From positions 62,001-126,000 of the forward strand of contig NZ_VIQM01000097.1 of NCBI RefSeq assembly GCF_008520265.1: a stretch of DNA of 64,000 nt, given 5' to 3'. The stretch comes from Sphingobacterium cavernae. GTDB lineage: Bacteria; Bacteroidota; Bacteroidia; Sphingobacteriales; Sphingobacteriaceae. Below are positions 35,859-45,904 of the stretch, one piece after another. Positions within the stretch are counted from its first letter, which is position 1; each line of letters begins with the position of its first letter. The notes under the pieces are model-generated. The model ran no database searches. It worked only from the letters and a program-made list of their open reading frames with translations, and had not been told where the DNA came from. The position numbers were made by a program, and so were the translations under genes.

Positions 35859-36273
35859 ACAATTTCATAATCTAGCATATACAAACTTAAATGAATTAAA
35901 CATTTATGTTATATATGTTATTTTCTGTCTAATGTAGAATCTTATCTAGATTACAAATTGGCTTTTTCTTTAGTAAAAGATGCTCTCGTAATATAATTAA
36001 GCATATATAAGAAGACCATTGAATATCAACTATCTGATTACCTAAAGGTCAAATAGTATAATTTTATTTGAATGGAAAGTATGCATAAGTTCGATGATTT
36101 GATCGTTAAAATAACAATTACAATGCAATTATTTCAAAAATTTAATATGCTTAAAAAAAGAATGGTTCCAATTGTTAATAGCTAAACTGGGGAGGATAGA
36201 TATTAAAAAAGGAACCAATTCTGAGGTTTACCAATAAAAACCAATTATAAACTATTATGAAAAGGACATTGTT
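35859..36273. other. Intergenic region inside the PUL (415 bp)
   Basis: No gene found. This is the largest gap inside the minus-strand PUL, between the PL1 stop and the 1057-residue protein start. It holds a possible hairpin with arms GAATGGTTCC (about 36160-36169) and GGAACCAATTC (about 36211-36221, one bulge), and a TAAGTTTG -7-like box on the minus strand at 35882-35889. A secondary promoter or processing site that separates the PL1/SusCD part from the enzyme part is possible, not shown. Confidence 0.4.
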
Positions 36274-37917
36274 TTATATTTTCTTCGTAACCAGACTATT
36301 CAAATAAATTTCAATATTAGAATATCCTGATTCAGTGATTTGAGCAGAATCCTTTGGATCATTAGGATTCAATCCCATTTTTTTCTCAACATCATCTGGA
36401 ATACCATCATTATCGGAGTCTTTATAAGGCTTGCCTTTATATTCTGGATATCCTCCAACTTGAGAAATATCTGTAATTATTCCAATCTTGTAAGAATCTT
36501 TTGGCAAACGTCTATGCTCAAATTCGTAATCAGGTAATTTCACATTTTTCAGTGGAGTAGGTTTTCCATCTCGCACTTCTTTAACAATTCTTTTATCTAC
36601 GGCATCACGTACAGGCAATGTCGCTCCGGCATTTTCTAACACGAGATTATATGTTTCTTTAGCTGATATAATATTCATTTCAGCCATAGGAAGTGGTTTA
36701 CTCACGCGTGAACGAAGCATATACTCTTCATAATCATTTCCTGACGCCAAGCTACCATCTTTGTTGTAAAATTGAACCCCACCTGCCCAGTTGTCGTTTG
36801 TTACTTTATCATTCCCTTCTACAATATTTCCTTCCACGTATGCTCGACCAAACACCATAAAGTTTAATTTGCTACGTCCTGATTCTGGTTTTAACAGTCT
36901 GTACCTGATCGGTTGATTCAAAGGAGTTGCAGGCCCTGGTTTGAAATAATTATTAATAATATTGTATTGAGCCGTATAATCACCTCCATCAACCGAACGA
37001 TGAACCCAATTGTACACCACGTTATTTGCAAAATTGAATATCCCATTCCATCCAATTGATGGATTTCTTGCTGCATTATTTGCCCACAAATTGCGCATGA
37101 AAGAACAATTTTCGCCCCCTAATGTACTTCCGAAAGCATGATTCCAAGTATCCAAAGCTTCAGAGAAAATGGAATTTTGGATCGTAATATTTACAGTACC
37201 TAACTTAACTGCCTGCTTACCTGTACCATCATCGTACATGTGTCTATAAATAGACATATTTTCATCTAAACCCCAACTAGCCGATATGTGGTCCATCATG
37301 ATGTTTCCAATTGGATTACCGCCAATAGCATCATCACGACGACCTACAAATGTTTCTCCCCGACGGAAACGCATAAAACGTACTACCACGTCATGTGTAT
37401 CAATCCATACGGTTTCGCCAGCAACACATACACCATCTCCTGGTGCGGATTGTCCAGCTATGGTAATATATGGAGCTCGTATAATTAATGGTGTTTTTAA
37501 TCGAATAATACCAGCGACATTAAATACAATAATTCGTGGACCACCTTGCTCACATGCCTCTCTTAGGGTCCCTGGACCACTATCCTCAAGACTTGTCACT
37601 ACAATTACTCTACCTCCACGTCCACCAAATGAATATTTCCCACCTCCCTCAGCTCCTGGAAAAGCAGGTATTTCAGCTTGTGGGAGATCTGTTGGTCTTC
37701 CTGCCCATGGAATATATGGTTTTCCTTGTTTTGCATATTGATCAATAATAGGCAAAGCTTTTTCCCATGCTGCATCTGACTGCTTACGTGCTAATTCCAA
37801 CATCTCGTCAGAAGCTTTCTTCACATCAGAGGGAATCTTTGGGTATTGAGCCTTCACATCCTGGCTATACACTAGCGCTACCCCCATCATAACAAAAGCT
37901 GCTTTTAATAATCTCAT
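36274..37917 (-). CDS. PL1-family pectate lyase
   Basis: 547 residues with a signal peptide (VMMGVALVYSQDVKAQY). The beta-helix carries PL1 hallmarks: IPAFPGAEGGGKYSFGGRGG near 85, VIVVTSLEDSGPGTLREA near 105, MMDHISASWGLDENMS near 210 (catalytic/Ca-binding region) and NNAARNPSIGWNG near 283, which supplies the Arg of the beta-elimination mechanism. The C-terminal tail (DNDGIPDDVEKKMGLNPNDP) is a calcium-binding repeat. It cleaves demethylated homogalacturonan, giving 4,5-unsaturated ends that the GH105 at the other end of the locus can remove. It follows the SusD-linked lipoprotein gene by 169 bp. Confidence 0.92.
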   Translation of the reverse strand: MRLLKAAFVMMGVALVYSQDVKAQYPKIPSDVKKASDEMLELARKQSDAAWEKALPIIDQYAKQGKPYIPWAGRPTDLPQAEIPAFPGAEGGGKYSFGGRGGRVIVVTSLEDSGPGTLREACEQGGPRIIVFNVAGIIRLKTPLIIRAPYITIAGQSAPGDGVCVAGETVWIDTHDVVVRFMRFRRGETFVGRRDDAIGGNPIGNIMMDHISASWGLDENMSIYRHMYDDGTGKQAVKLGTVNITIQNSIFSEALDTWNHAFGSTLGGENCSFMRNLWANNAARNPSIGWNGIFNFANNVVYNWVHRSVDGGDYTAQYNIINNYFKPGPATPLNQPIRYRLLKPESGRSKLNFMVFGRAYVEGNIVEGNDKVTNDNWAGGVQFYNKDGSLASGNDYEEYMLRSRVSKPLPMAEMNIISAKETYNLVLENAGATLPVRDAVDKRIVKEVRDGKPTPLKNVKLPDYEFEHRRLPKDSYKIGIITDISQVGGYPEYKGKPYKDSDNDGIPDDVEKKMGLNPNDPKDSAQITESGYSNIEIYLNSLVTKKI

Positions 37918-38086
37918 CCTAATAATGTATGGTATTCGTTTATAAATTAAATTTTGTTTATCTACAAAAGGTTATCCTTGCTTAGAGAAAGTTATCTTCT
38001 CTACTAACCAAAATAACACATAATTTGAGGCATTCTTATTAAAGAAATTAGCATATTACTGCAGTATCTTATCATGAATGCGAAAA

Positions 38087-39046
38087 TTATTTTTGAATTT
38101 TCGTACTAACACTCAAATATCTAAATCCTTCTGAATCTGAAGTAACTTGATTTACATATAATGCCCCATATTTACCTTCAGGAGTTAAAAAATAAACCAT
38201 ATTTCCTGCAGCTAATCCTTTGTCAGAATCAGTAATTGCTGTTTTCGTGAGGTTTATTGTTCTTTTCTTAGCTTCTGTTTCTATCATACTTGATGATACA
38301 AGTACATTCGTAAATGTACTTGCTGAACTCGTAATAGGCGCACTGAATAGTGTAGTCCTTTTATTCCAATCACTTATATCTAATGTCGGATTTGGATTCT
38401 CATCGACTGCTATTGAATACAGATTATAGGACGATCTATTAATATGAGTTGGTCTTGTGTCTTTCAATTCGTAAATACCAAAATCAATATTTGATGAATT
38501 TGATTTACCAGTTGCAAAGTCATAAGCAGCTCCATTGAGAATAGAATAAAAACTTTTTCTACTGTTATCTCCTTCTTGTGGAGCATATATTTGCCTATTG
38601 GGTAAATTGATGTAGCTTGGTCTTCCTTCTAGAGTTATGCTTTTATAACCATCCCCAATATACTCATTCACTCTATTGTAAGCATATACACGAAAAGTAA
38701 TCTTACCATCTCTCTTCATTTTATGCTTTATCAAGCCAGAATATGAATTTTTCTCATCTTGTTTAAGGATAATTTCCCTTTTCCCTATTTGACCATTACC
38801 TAAAGTACTATCAACAGAAATTTTAGTCATATTCTCCTGCGATGACACATTGAAATAAATATATGCACTATCACCATCATTCAGAATTGCATCTTGCGTT
38901 ATACTAAATCCACCCTTATCAATAAATTCGACTGATAAGTCATCAAACATATTGAATATATTTTCCTGCTCTTTTACACAGCTCACAGAAATCGTACTCC
39001 CTATCAAAAACAGCGCTATTAATCTTATAAATTGTATGTTTTTCAT
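38087..39046 (-). CDS. Outer-membrane lipoprotein, putative surface glycan-binding protein of the SusCD locus
   Basis: 319 residues with a lipoprotein signal peptide (LFLIGSTISVSC, Cys23). It follows SusD by 36 bp, the usual place of SusE/SGBP proteins. The sequence is beta-rich with no catalytic motif: an immunoglobulin-like first part (SVEFIDKGGFSITQDAILNDGDSAY region, about 38-130) and a second part (about 145-319) ending in YGALYVNQVTSDSEGFRYLSVS. It resembles DUF4466-type proteins from memory, but the match is uncertain. Role inferred: binding of pectin fragments at the cell surface. Confidence 0.65.
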   Translation of the reverse strand: MKNIQFIRLIALFLIGSTISVSCVKEQENIFNMFDDLSVEFIDKGGFSITQDAILNDGDSAYIYFNVSSQENMTKISVDSTLGNGQIGKREIILKQDEKNSYSGLIKHKMKRDGKITFRVYAYNRVNEYIGDGYKSITLEGRPSYINLPNRQIYAPQEGDNSRKSFYSILNGAAYDFATGKSNSSNIDFGIYELKDTRPTHINRSSYNLYSIAVDENPNPTLDISDWNKRTTLFSAPITSSASTFTNVLVSSSMIETEAKKRTINLTKTAITDSDKGLAAGNMVYFLTPEGKYGALYVNQVTSDSEGFRYLSVSTKIQK

Positions 39047-39082
39047 CTATCTTATTTTAAATGTATTAAAATTAAATAAGCC

Positions 39083-40987
39083 TTAATCTTGGTTATCAAG
39101 TGGATCAAATACGCCACCTTCCCATCCAATAGTTGGATAGATATCTTCTCCACGCCATACAAAGTCATTATGAAAAGTATAAAATGTATGGTATTCAGGA
39201 ATATCAATTACTCTAAAACCATTTGGTTGTGGCAATATTGTATAAGGTTTAAAATAGGTAAGGTATGTCTGCTTATTATTAATATCAATACCTTCTCTAA
39301 ACATGGCGCCAGTTGCTGGATTAATAGTTTCTAACTGCGAACGAGTAGCGGTCATTTCGGAAGCTGTGCCTCCTGCGGGCTCAATTTGGATAGTCTCTAT
39401 TTCTTCACCAGATAGCAAGTGCCAATTTCTAGTTCTTCTTAAATCAGAATTTCTCTTATTCTCAAAAGCAAATTCGACCATACGTTCGTTAAGTAAAAGT
39501 GAGCGCATGCTTTCAACAGAATTAACACTTCCAAGACCATAATCATTCATCCCTTGCTCAATACCCGCGCGTTTTCTGATCAGGCGAATCATTTCTTTTG
39601 CGGTGGTTAAATCACCTGCTTCACTTGCTGACTCCGCGTAATTTAAAATAACTTCAGCTAAACGCATTTCTATCCAATCCATTCCACTCCCACCAATATT
39701 ACTTGAATAAGGTACAGAACCTAATGCAAGTTCTGGAGTTGTGAATTTTTTAGTGTATACACCCCATCCTGCTCCTTCACTTGTTGCTCCAACATAGGTC
39801 CATTGTTTTCTTCTGTTATTATTACTTAGTGGCCACGAAGCTCCATTGTAGGCAAATGTTGCATCAAATCTAGGATCTCTGTCTTTCCAAAATAACACGT
39901 CATCATAACTATACTGTCCTGATTCGTCTATGCGATTTCCATCCTTCATTGGATAAGCTTGGAGCAATTTAAGTGTTGCACGATATCCTATATACGGAGA
40001 TCCACCTTCTGAGGAAGGACGAGATTTACGTTCCTCATCATGTCCCCTCGCTTGTCGAGTATTCGAATATGGTCTGGAAATCAACGTTTCTTTATTAGCC
40101 GTACCCTTCGTTTGGAATATTTTGCCATAATCAGTTACCAAACTATGACCTGCGGCTGTAGCAATATCATAAGCTTCTTTGTTTGCTTGCAATGCTAATT
40201 GCCATCTTGACTGATCATATGGGTGTCTAGGATCACTAAGTGGATTGAATTGTGGACTTGCCCAATAGAGCAAAGCTTTTCCTTTAAGCGCTGCAGCAGC
40301 GGCATAAGAAATTCTTCCCCAATTATCTCCAGACCAATTAACATCTTTCAAAAATTCCATAGCTTTGGTCAAATCATCAACAATAACATCAAAACATTTC
40401 TTCGCTGAAGCTCTTCCTTTTGCAGTCAATTGCGATGGATCTTGTGGTTCTAGTACAAGTGGAACTCCACCATAAACTTTAACCAATTCCAAATATACCA
40501 TTGCACGCATTGCATAATATTGACCCAGAAGTGCACGTTTACTAGATTCAGGAATACTACTTTCTGGCAAATATTTGATGGCATTATTGCAGCGAGCAAT
40601 ATCCATGTATCTGTTATCCAAATAATTTAAAGTATAACGATTACCAACATATCGTACATCATGATTAATCAAGGCAGCTCCTGTAATCCCTAACGCTCTA
40701 GCGCCCCAACCACCATTTGATGGTAAATAATTTTCATCACTTACAAGGTGTATATCAAAACGATCTGGAATAGTTTGATAGGGGAATTTAGGTATTATTA
40801 AATCATAAGTTTTATTGAGATGCATATTTACAGCACCTTCCGTGTTCCAAATATTAGCATCCATTCCGCCGCGATCTGGTAATACGAAGAAGTCATCATC
40901 GTTAACATTACAAGAAGACAATATCAGGGCAGCAAAAATTGCTAATGTGCCTTTTTTTAATTTTATATATAAGTTATTTCTTTCCAT
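39083..40987 (-). CDS. SusD-like glycan-binding outer-membrane lipoprotein
   Basis: 634 residues with a lipoprotein signal (IFAALILSSC, Cys26). The alpha-helical SusD fold is recognisable from RYMDIARCNNAIKYLP (about 125), ALLGQYYAMRAMVYLELVKVYGGVPLV (a TPR-like region near 155-180) and the C-terminal conserved ERMVEFAFENKRNSDLRRTRNW (about 510-531). It caps the SusC porin and binds oligosaccharides at the surface. It lies 12 bp downstream of susC, the standard order. Ligand specificity is not visible. Confidence 0.95.
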   Translation of the reverse strand: MERNNLYIKLKKGTLAIFAALILSSCNVNDDDFFVLPDRGGMDANIWNTEGAVNMHLNKTYDLIIPKFPYQTIPDRFDIHLVSDENYLPSNGGWGARALGITGAALINHDVRYVGNRYTLNYLDNRYMDIARCNNAIKYLPESSIPESSKRALLGQYYAMRAMVYLELVKVYGGVPLVLEPQDPSQLTAKGRASAKKCFDVIVDDLTKAMEFLKDVNWSGDNWGRISYAAAAALKGKALLYWASPQFNPLSDPRHPYDQSRWQLALQANKEAYDIATAAGHSLVTDYGKIFQTKGTANKETLISRPYSNTRQARGHDEERKSRPSSEGGSPYIGYRATLKLLQAYPMKDGNRIDESGQYSYDDVLFWKDRDPRFDATFAYNGASWPLSNNNRRKQWTYVGATSEGAGWGVYTKKFTTPELALGSVPYSSNIGGSGMDWIEMRLAEVILNYAESASEAGDLTTAKEMIRLIRKRAGIEQGMNDYGLGSVNSVESMRSLLLNERMVEFAFENKRNSDLRRTRNWHLLSGEEIETIQIEPAGGTASEMTATRSQLETINPATGAMFREGIDINNKQTYLTYFKPYTILPQPNGFRVIDIPEYHTFYTFHNDFVWRGEDIYPTIGWEGGVFDPLDNQD

Positions 40988-40999
40988 AATTACTGCATG

Positions 41000-43900
41000 T
41001 TATAAATTTGCACTTAATCCCACAGAGATAGTCCTTGTAATTGGATAATGATATGCGTTTGATGAATACGGATCTTTATATCCATATGGATTGATTATTG
41101 TCCAAAGATTATTTCCAGTCAATAGAATTCTTGCATTTGAAAATCCTAATCGTGAAATAGCTTGTGCTGGAAATTTGTAGCTAAGTGTCATATTATTTAC
41201 TCGAACCGTAGTACCATTTACTGCCCAAAAATCTGAATTCACATTTATTAATGGATCGTCAGTTCTAGGGAATTTTCCTTCTTCAGGATTTTCTGGAGTC
41301 CAACGATCTCTCCATATACTTACCACATTTCGGGTGTTATCAGCTTTATTACGTGCTTGTGAATCATAAAATACTCTCCCGCCAAGTCTTGCCATAAAGT
41401 TTGTACTTAGATTAAATGACTTATATCCAAGCCCCAACGTAATACCAGATGAAAATATGGGATTATTGTTTTCGAATAATGGGACAATATCGTTTTGATT
41501 CACCATACCATCGCCATTCGTATCTTCATATATCAACCATCCTGGTTGTGGAATATTACCCGCAATAGTATAATTAGGATTATCAGCTAAGAACTTATCA
41601 ATTTGTTCTTGCGTTCTGAACATACCACTAGTTCTATACCCCATATTAGAGCTATTGTATTTACGAGGATCTACGCCAAACTTAGTTCCTAACCACTTGC
41701 CATCACTTCTGTCTGTAACTAGTAGATCCGCAGGGTTATAAATTATTTTTGTAACTATAGAATTACCGTACCCAAAATTCATATTTGCATTGAAATTCAG
41801 TTCTGAGCCAATTTTAGTTCTATATCCAATTGAAAATTCTGATCCCCAATTATAAGCTTCTCTATAATTTACAGTAGGAGCTAAAATCCCAGCATATAAT
41901 GGATTCATCTCATTTGCACCTTTATCAAATCCATCAAAAACTTTATTTTGGAAGAATTCGACACCTATATCTAACTTGTTATTGAACAATGAACTCTCAA
42001 AACCAACGTTAAGGGTACGCTTCTTTTCCCAAGTAATTAAAAGATTTGGATACACAGATGGATTTAATCCAATACCATAATTATTATCTCCAAACAAATA
42101 ACCGTTATTCAAATCAATAGTGTAGCGTTCTTGCCAAAGCCTTTCATCCACCCTATCATCACCAGCTATACCATAATTGACTTTAAATTTTAAAAAATTG
42201 ATGAACGATACATTATCTTTGAAAAAGTCTTCTTGACTGACTACCCAACCTGCACCAATACTTGGCGAAATTCCCCATCTATCTCCGCGTGCAAAATTTG
42301 AAGAAGCATCGATTCTTGATACCGCTTGAAGCAAGTATTTTTTATCAAAATCATAACTCATACGTCCGAAGAAAGATCTTTTGGTTGATTTTCCAATTGA
42401 ACGCCCTCCAATTTGGAGTCGGTTTTGATCAAAAGCCCAATAATCCGTCATATCAGGTATCATTTGGCCATCCCAACGCACAGAAAGATTTTCGTTATTA
42501 TTTACGGTCTGTTCTGCACCAGTTACAATATCTATACTATGTTTGGCGAATGTATTAGCATAAGACAAGGTAAAAAAGCCCTGATATCCATTATCCTTTC
42601 CAAGATTTGGTGTTAGGCTAGAATTTGCTTGAGTTACACCATCAACAATAGGATTGACTGCTGCCAATTGAGTGGAATATAACTGATTATTATTTCCCAT
42701 TCTTTCAAAATTATATAGCTTATATGGTGCTATATAAGTAGAATTATTAAAACTTCCTCCTCCTTGAGATACTTGGAATTTAGCCGTCAATCCAGGTATA
42801 AATTTAGGTTGATAACTCAAACTAGCGTTTATACGATATGATTGTGATTTACGAGAATCCGAATATCCTGATTCTGTAATGGCAAGTGGATTTCTTACAT
42901 TACCTCTATTAAAGTATACCGGCATACCATCTATTTGCAATGGAATCCATTGTGGTGCTGACACTAATGCTTCAAAAAAATCATTATCTGTACCGTTTCC
43001 AAGATTATTCTTACTTTCTCGAATACGGTGATCTACATTAAAATTGATGTCAGCCTTTAGTCCATCCAAAATCGTTGCAGAAAGGCCACTTCGCATGGAA
43101 TATTTATCTAGCTTCATTCCAGCGTAATTACCATTTTCATTTTGATAACTTCCGCCAACAAAATATGTAGTACGGTCCGAGCCTCCTGAAACACTGAGAT
43201 TATGACGCTGCATTAATGAAGCCTGCCAAATTTGATCGTACCAACTTTCTGTATTTAATCCTTTTAAATATTCTAAATCTTCTAGTGAGAAAAATCTGTC
43301 TTCTGGAGAATTGTTAATTCTATGTCCCTCATTTAATAATTGTGCATGCTCATAGGCAGATAATAAATTAGGTTTTGTTGCTGCATCTGTAATACCCGCA
43401 TAACCATTGTAAGAAATGCTAGGTTTACCGACTTTACCACGTTTAGTGGTAACTAACACTACCCCTTTAGCACCTGCAGCACCATATATTGCAGCCGAAG
43501 CATCCTTTAAAATTGAAATATTTTCGACCATCGAAGCATCAAGATTATCAAATACATCCTCACTTACAATAATCCCATCAACAATATAAAGAGGTTCATC
43601 GGTAGCTCCACTAGGCGCATTACTTGATATACTTGATCCACGAACATTTAAAGATATACGTGCACCTGGACGACCAGACTCTTGATTTACACCTACTCCA
43701 GCTATTCTATTACGAAGTGCTCCTGCCAAGTTTGGTGCAGGAATATCCATAAGCTCTTCCCCTTTTATAGTGGAAATAGATCCCACTATCTCGGATTTCT
43801 TTTGAGAACCATATCCAGTTACAACAACATCTTCGATTTGACCTTCACTCCTTTCCAACACAATATTTATATCTCTTCCAGATATTACAGGTATTTCTTG

Positions 43901-44212
43901 AGTCTTAAAGCCCAAATAACTAACTACCAATATCGCTCTGTCTGTAGGAACGTTAATAGAAAAATTACCGTTTTGGTCAGTTTTCACACCACTTTTCGTC
44001 CCTTTTATCATTACCGTAGCCCCTGCAATAGGTTGCCCAGATGCATCTTTAACTACACCTTTTACACCTACAAATACTCCGATTGATTTATTCGTAATAT
44101 TCTCATCTACCATTGCATGACCTGCAACTGGTGAAGCAAGTATACATGCTAGCGCCAGCCCCTTAATCACTATTGGCAAACTTGTCTTGCTTATATCTTT
44201 TTTTGATTTCAT
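41000..44212 (-). CDS. SusC-like TonB-dependent outer-membrane receptor
   Basis: 1070 residues with a signal peptide (ILASPVAGHAMVDENI). A carboxypeptidase-regulatory-like domain follows (VVKDASGQPIAGATVMIKG, about 55-130), then the TonB box and plug (QIEDVVVTGYGSQKKSEIVGS and SGRPGARISLNVRGSS) and a 22-strand barrel ending in the aromatic-poor tail TRTISVGLSANL. It imports large oligosaccharides in complex with SusD, powered by TonB. It is 42 bp downstream of the DUF4957-like lipoprotein gene. No extra N-terminal STN extension is present, so anti-sigma/ECF signalling through it is not expected. Confidence 0.96.
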   Translation of the reverse strand: MKSKKDISKTSLPIVIKGLALACILASPVAGHAMVDENITNKSIGVFVGVKGVVKDASGQPIAGATVMIKGTKSGVKTDQNGNFSINVPTDRAILVVSYLGFKTQEIPVISGRDINIVLERSEGQIEDVVVTGYGSQKKSEIVGSISTIKGEELMDIPAPNLAGALRNRIAGVGVNQESGRPGARISLNVRGSSISSNAPSGATDEPLYIVDGIIVSEDVFDNLDASMVENISILKDASAAIYGAAGAKGVVLVTTKRGKVGKPSISYNGYAGITDAATKPNLLSAYEHAQLLNEGHRINNSPEDRFFSLEDLEYLKGLNTESWYDQIWQASLMQRHNLSVSGGSDRTTYFVGGSYQNENGNYAGMKLDKYSMRSGLSATILDGLKADINFNVDHRIRESKNNLGNGTDNDFFEALVSAPQWIPLQIDGMPVYFNRGNVRNPLAITESGYSDSRKSQSYRINASLSYQPKFIPGLTAKFQVSQGGGSFNNSTYIAPYKLYNFERMGNNNQLYSTQLAAVNPIVDGVTQANSSLTPNLGKDNGYQGFFTLSYANTFAKHSIDIVTGAEQTVNNNENLSVRWDGQMIPDMTDYWAFDQNRLQIGGRSIGKSTKRSFFGRMSYDFDKKYLLQAVSRIDASSNFARGDRWGISPSIGAGWVVSQEDFFKDNVSFINFLKFKVNYGIAGDDRVDERLWQERYTIDLNNGYLFGDNNYGIGLNPSVYPNLLITWEKKRTLNVGFESSLFNNKLDIGVEFFQNKVFDGFDKGANEMNPLYAGILAPTVNYREAYNWGSEFSIGYRTKIGSELNFNANMNFGYGNSIVTKIIYNPADLLVTDRSDGKWLGTKFGVDPRKYNSSNMGYRTSGMFRTQEQIDKFLADNPNYTIAGNIPQPGWLIYEDTNGDGMVNQNDIVPLFENNNPIFSSGITLGLGYKSFNLSTNFMARLGGRVFYDSQARNKADNTRNVVSIWRDRWTPENPEEGKFPRTDDPLINVNSDFWAVNGTTVRVNNMTLSYKFPAQAISRLGFSNARILLTGNNLWTIINPYGYKDPYSSNAYHYPITRTISVGLSANL

Positions 44213-44254
44213 TGATTTAAGTTTTCTTCATTAATACATAGAATACAAGAATAT

Positions 44255-45859
44255 TTATGGTCTCCAACGCGGATCACCTACATGAAATAAACTTGGTGCT
44301 TGTAGTGTAAAATTCCCTTCGGATGGACTAACAAATGCATTCGCTGAGGATATACCAGAAGCATTAAGTCCAACGATTACCGCTCCTGTGAAATCAGATG
44401 TGCTAAAATTGTTAATACTTTGAACGGTTAAATTATTGGACGCACGTGGATTACCAGCAGCAGATGAAGCAAACAAACAATTTGTAACTTTTACACCATT
44501 TGTTACCAATCCATTGGTGTAATCATACAATCGTTGACCACCATTAGGTGAGTTATAGAATGTAACATCTGATACCGTTACGGATTCATCGTGATTTGTA
44601 TTTCTATTTTGCGTTACTATAAATCGTTGTGCATTAATTATTGTACTGTTTTGTACCGTCGTGTTCTTGATGTTTCCATTTACGTGACCAATATTTGCCA
44701 CACCAAAATCCTTGACATTTTCGATAATTGAATGATTGATAAGCAAATTCTCAATCATAAAATATACAGAATTACTCAGCGCTCGTACTCGCACCACACC
44801 ACGATGATCTGTCAAATGACAATTTTCAAAAATCAAGTTGTTAATTTTTCCAGCACTTTGAATATTAAAAACGTAACCGGCATCAAAGTCACTTGATATC
44901 TTCACATCTTGAAAAATTATAGAGTTAATGGTACTTCCTTCGACAACATTAAAAGAGTTCAATTTAATATGTGCTGCTGGCGAAAATCCTGGCTCGCTAA
45001 TCACTTTAAAAGATTTATCTACTGAAAATGATTCTTCAAAAGTATATTCTTCTCCTCTTTTCAAAACAATAGTAGCACCATCAGTTGCAGTCAATAATGC
45101 ATTTTTTAATGCAGATGGATCTCCAGCCATAGGTCTTAGATCAATAAATGATGGATCATCCACTCCATTGCGAGTTTTGAGGGTCATTTTACCCATGCTT
45201 TTATTTCCAGCAAATAATTGAATAGCATAAGTAGAATTTGAAGTCAATTCATTTATTAATTTTAATGTAGCAGCCTTATCACCTGATGACAAGTCATATT
45301 GTTTGGTATAATTTAATGAATCAGATTTGACAATAATATGCGTGATTGAAGCATCTTGTTGCCAACGTATAATAGCTGCATTATGGATAAGATCATGATA
45401 TTTTAAGGTTCTAAAAATATCGATCTCAGGAACTTCATTTAGAATATGAAATCTTGTACTATTAACCCAAGGTGATAAGGATGCACTAGTACCTGCAACA
45501 GACCGAACTCGTGCAAAATAAATTACATTTGGGGTCAATATTTCTTTCCCCAAAGAAATAGTTGTTGAATCTTTCTCAGTAGTATGTATTGTTGCTTGAG
45601 GATCCGTGAAAGTAGAATCCGTAGATACCTCTACTTGGTAATGCAGTGATGGCTTTCCTTCACCTTCCCATGCGGTAATAGCATTATTCCAATTTAAAGT
45701 AATTGCTGTATCAGCGTGTACGAAGCTAATATCTCCAGAGAGGCGAGTCAAACTTGACAAAGTGTAACTATCTTTCTTTTGGCAACTACTGATAAGGAAT
45801 GCTAATAGAAGCCCTGCTGCCATATAAGCAGAGCAATGGTAGAATTTCTTTAATTGCAT
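44255..45859 (-). CDS. DUF4957/DUF5123-like surface lipoprotein with FnIII-type N terminus
   Basis: 534 residues with a lipoprotein signal (AFLISSC, Cys26). Residues about 40-240 look like two fibronectin-III-like domains (HYQVEVSTDSTFTDPQ; VIYFARVRSVAGTSAS). Residues about 245-534 form a beta-helix (IFQDVKISSDFDAGYVFNIQ; INHSIIENVKDFGVANIG) ending in the family tail HVGDPRWRP. Such proteins sit beside SusC/SusD and PL1 in pectin PULs and are thought to bind pectin rather than cut it. No lyase residue set was identified. Confidence 0.75.
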   Translation of the reverse strand: MQLKKFYHCSAYMAAGLLLAFLISSCQKKDSYTLSSLTRLSGDISFVHADTAITLNWNNAITAWEGEGKPSLHYQVEVSTDSTFTDPQATIHTTEKDSTTISLGKEILTPNVIYFARVRSVAGTSASLSPWVNSTRFHILNEVPEIDIFRTLKYHDLIHNAAIIRWQQDASITHIIVKSDSLNYTKQYDLSSGDKAATLKLINELTSNSTYAIQLFAGNKSMGKMTLKTRNGVDDPSFIDLRPMAGDPSALKNALLTATDGATIVLKRGEEYTFEESFSVDKSFKVISEPGFSPAAHIKLNSFNVVEGSTINSIIFQDVKISSDFDAGYVFNIQSAGKINNLIFENCHLTDHRGVVRVRALSNSVYFMIENLLINHSIIENVKDFGVANIGHVNGNIKNTTVQNSTIINAQRFIVTQNRNTNHDESVTVSDVTFYNSPNGGQRLYDYTNGLVTNGVKVTNCLFASSAAGNPRASNNLTVQSINNFSTSDFTGAVIVGLNASGISSANAFVSPSEGNFTLQAPSLFHVGDPRWRP

Positions 45860-45904
45860 AATTTTGGTTTGTTTGTATAGATAAGATGTTTTTTATTCTT
45901 GTAT

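Noticed and set aside
35859..36273. A full promoter upstream of the 1057-residue gene
   Set aside because: The TAAGTTTG box is present but no TTTG stands at the right distance, so only a possible promoter is noted.
37286..37741. A 151-codon plus-strand reading frame opposite PL1
   Set aside because: Antisense shadow: PL1 reads cleanly on the other strand with all motifs; the plus frame has no recognisable protein character.
43682..44086. A 134-codon plus-strand frame opposite SusC
   Set aside because: Shadow of the SusC N terminus; composition rich in Tyr, Ser and Arg from antisense codons.
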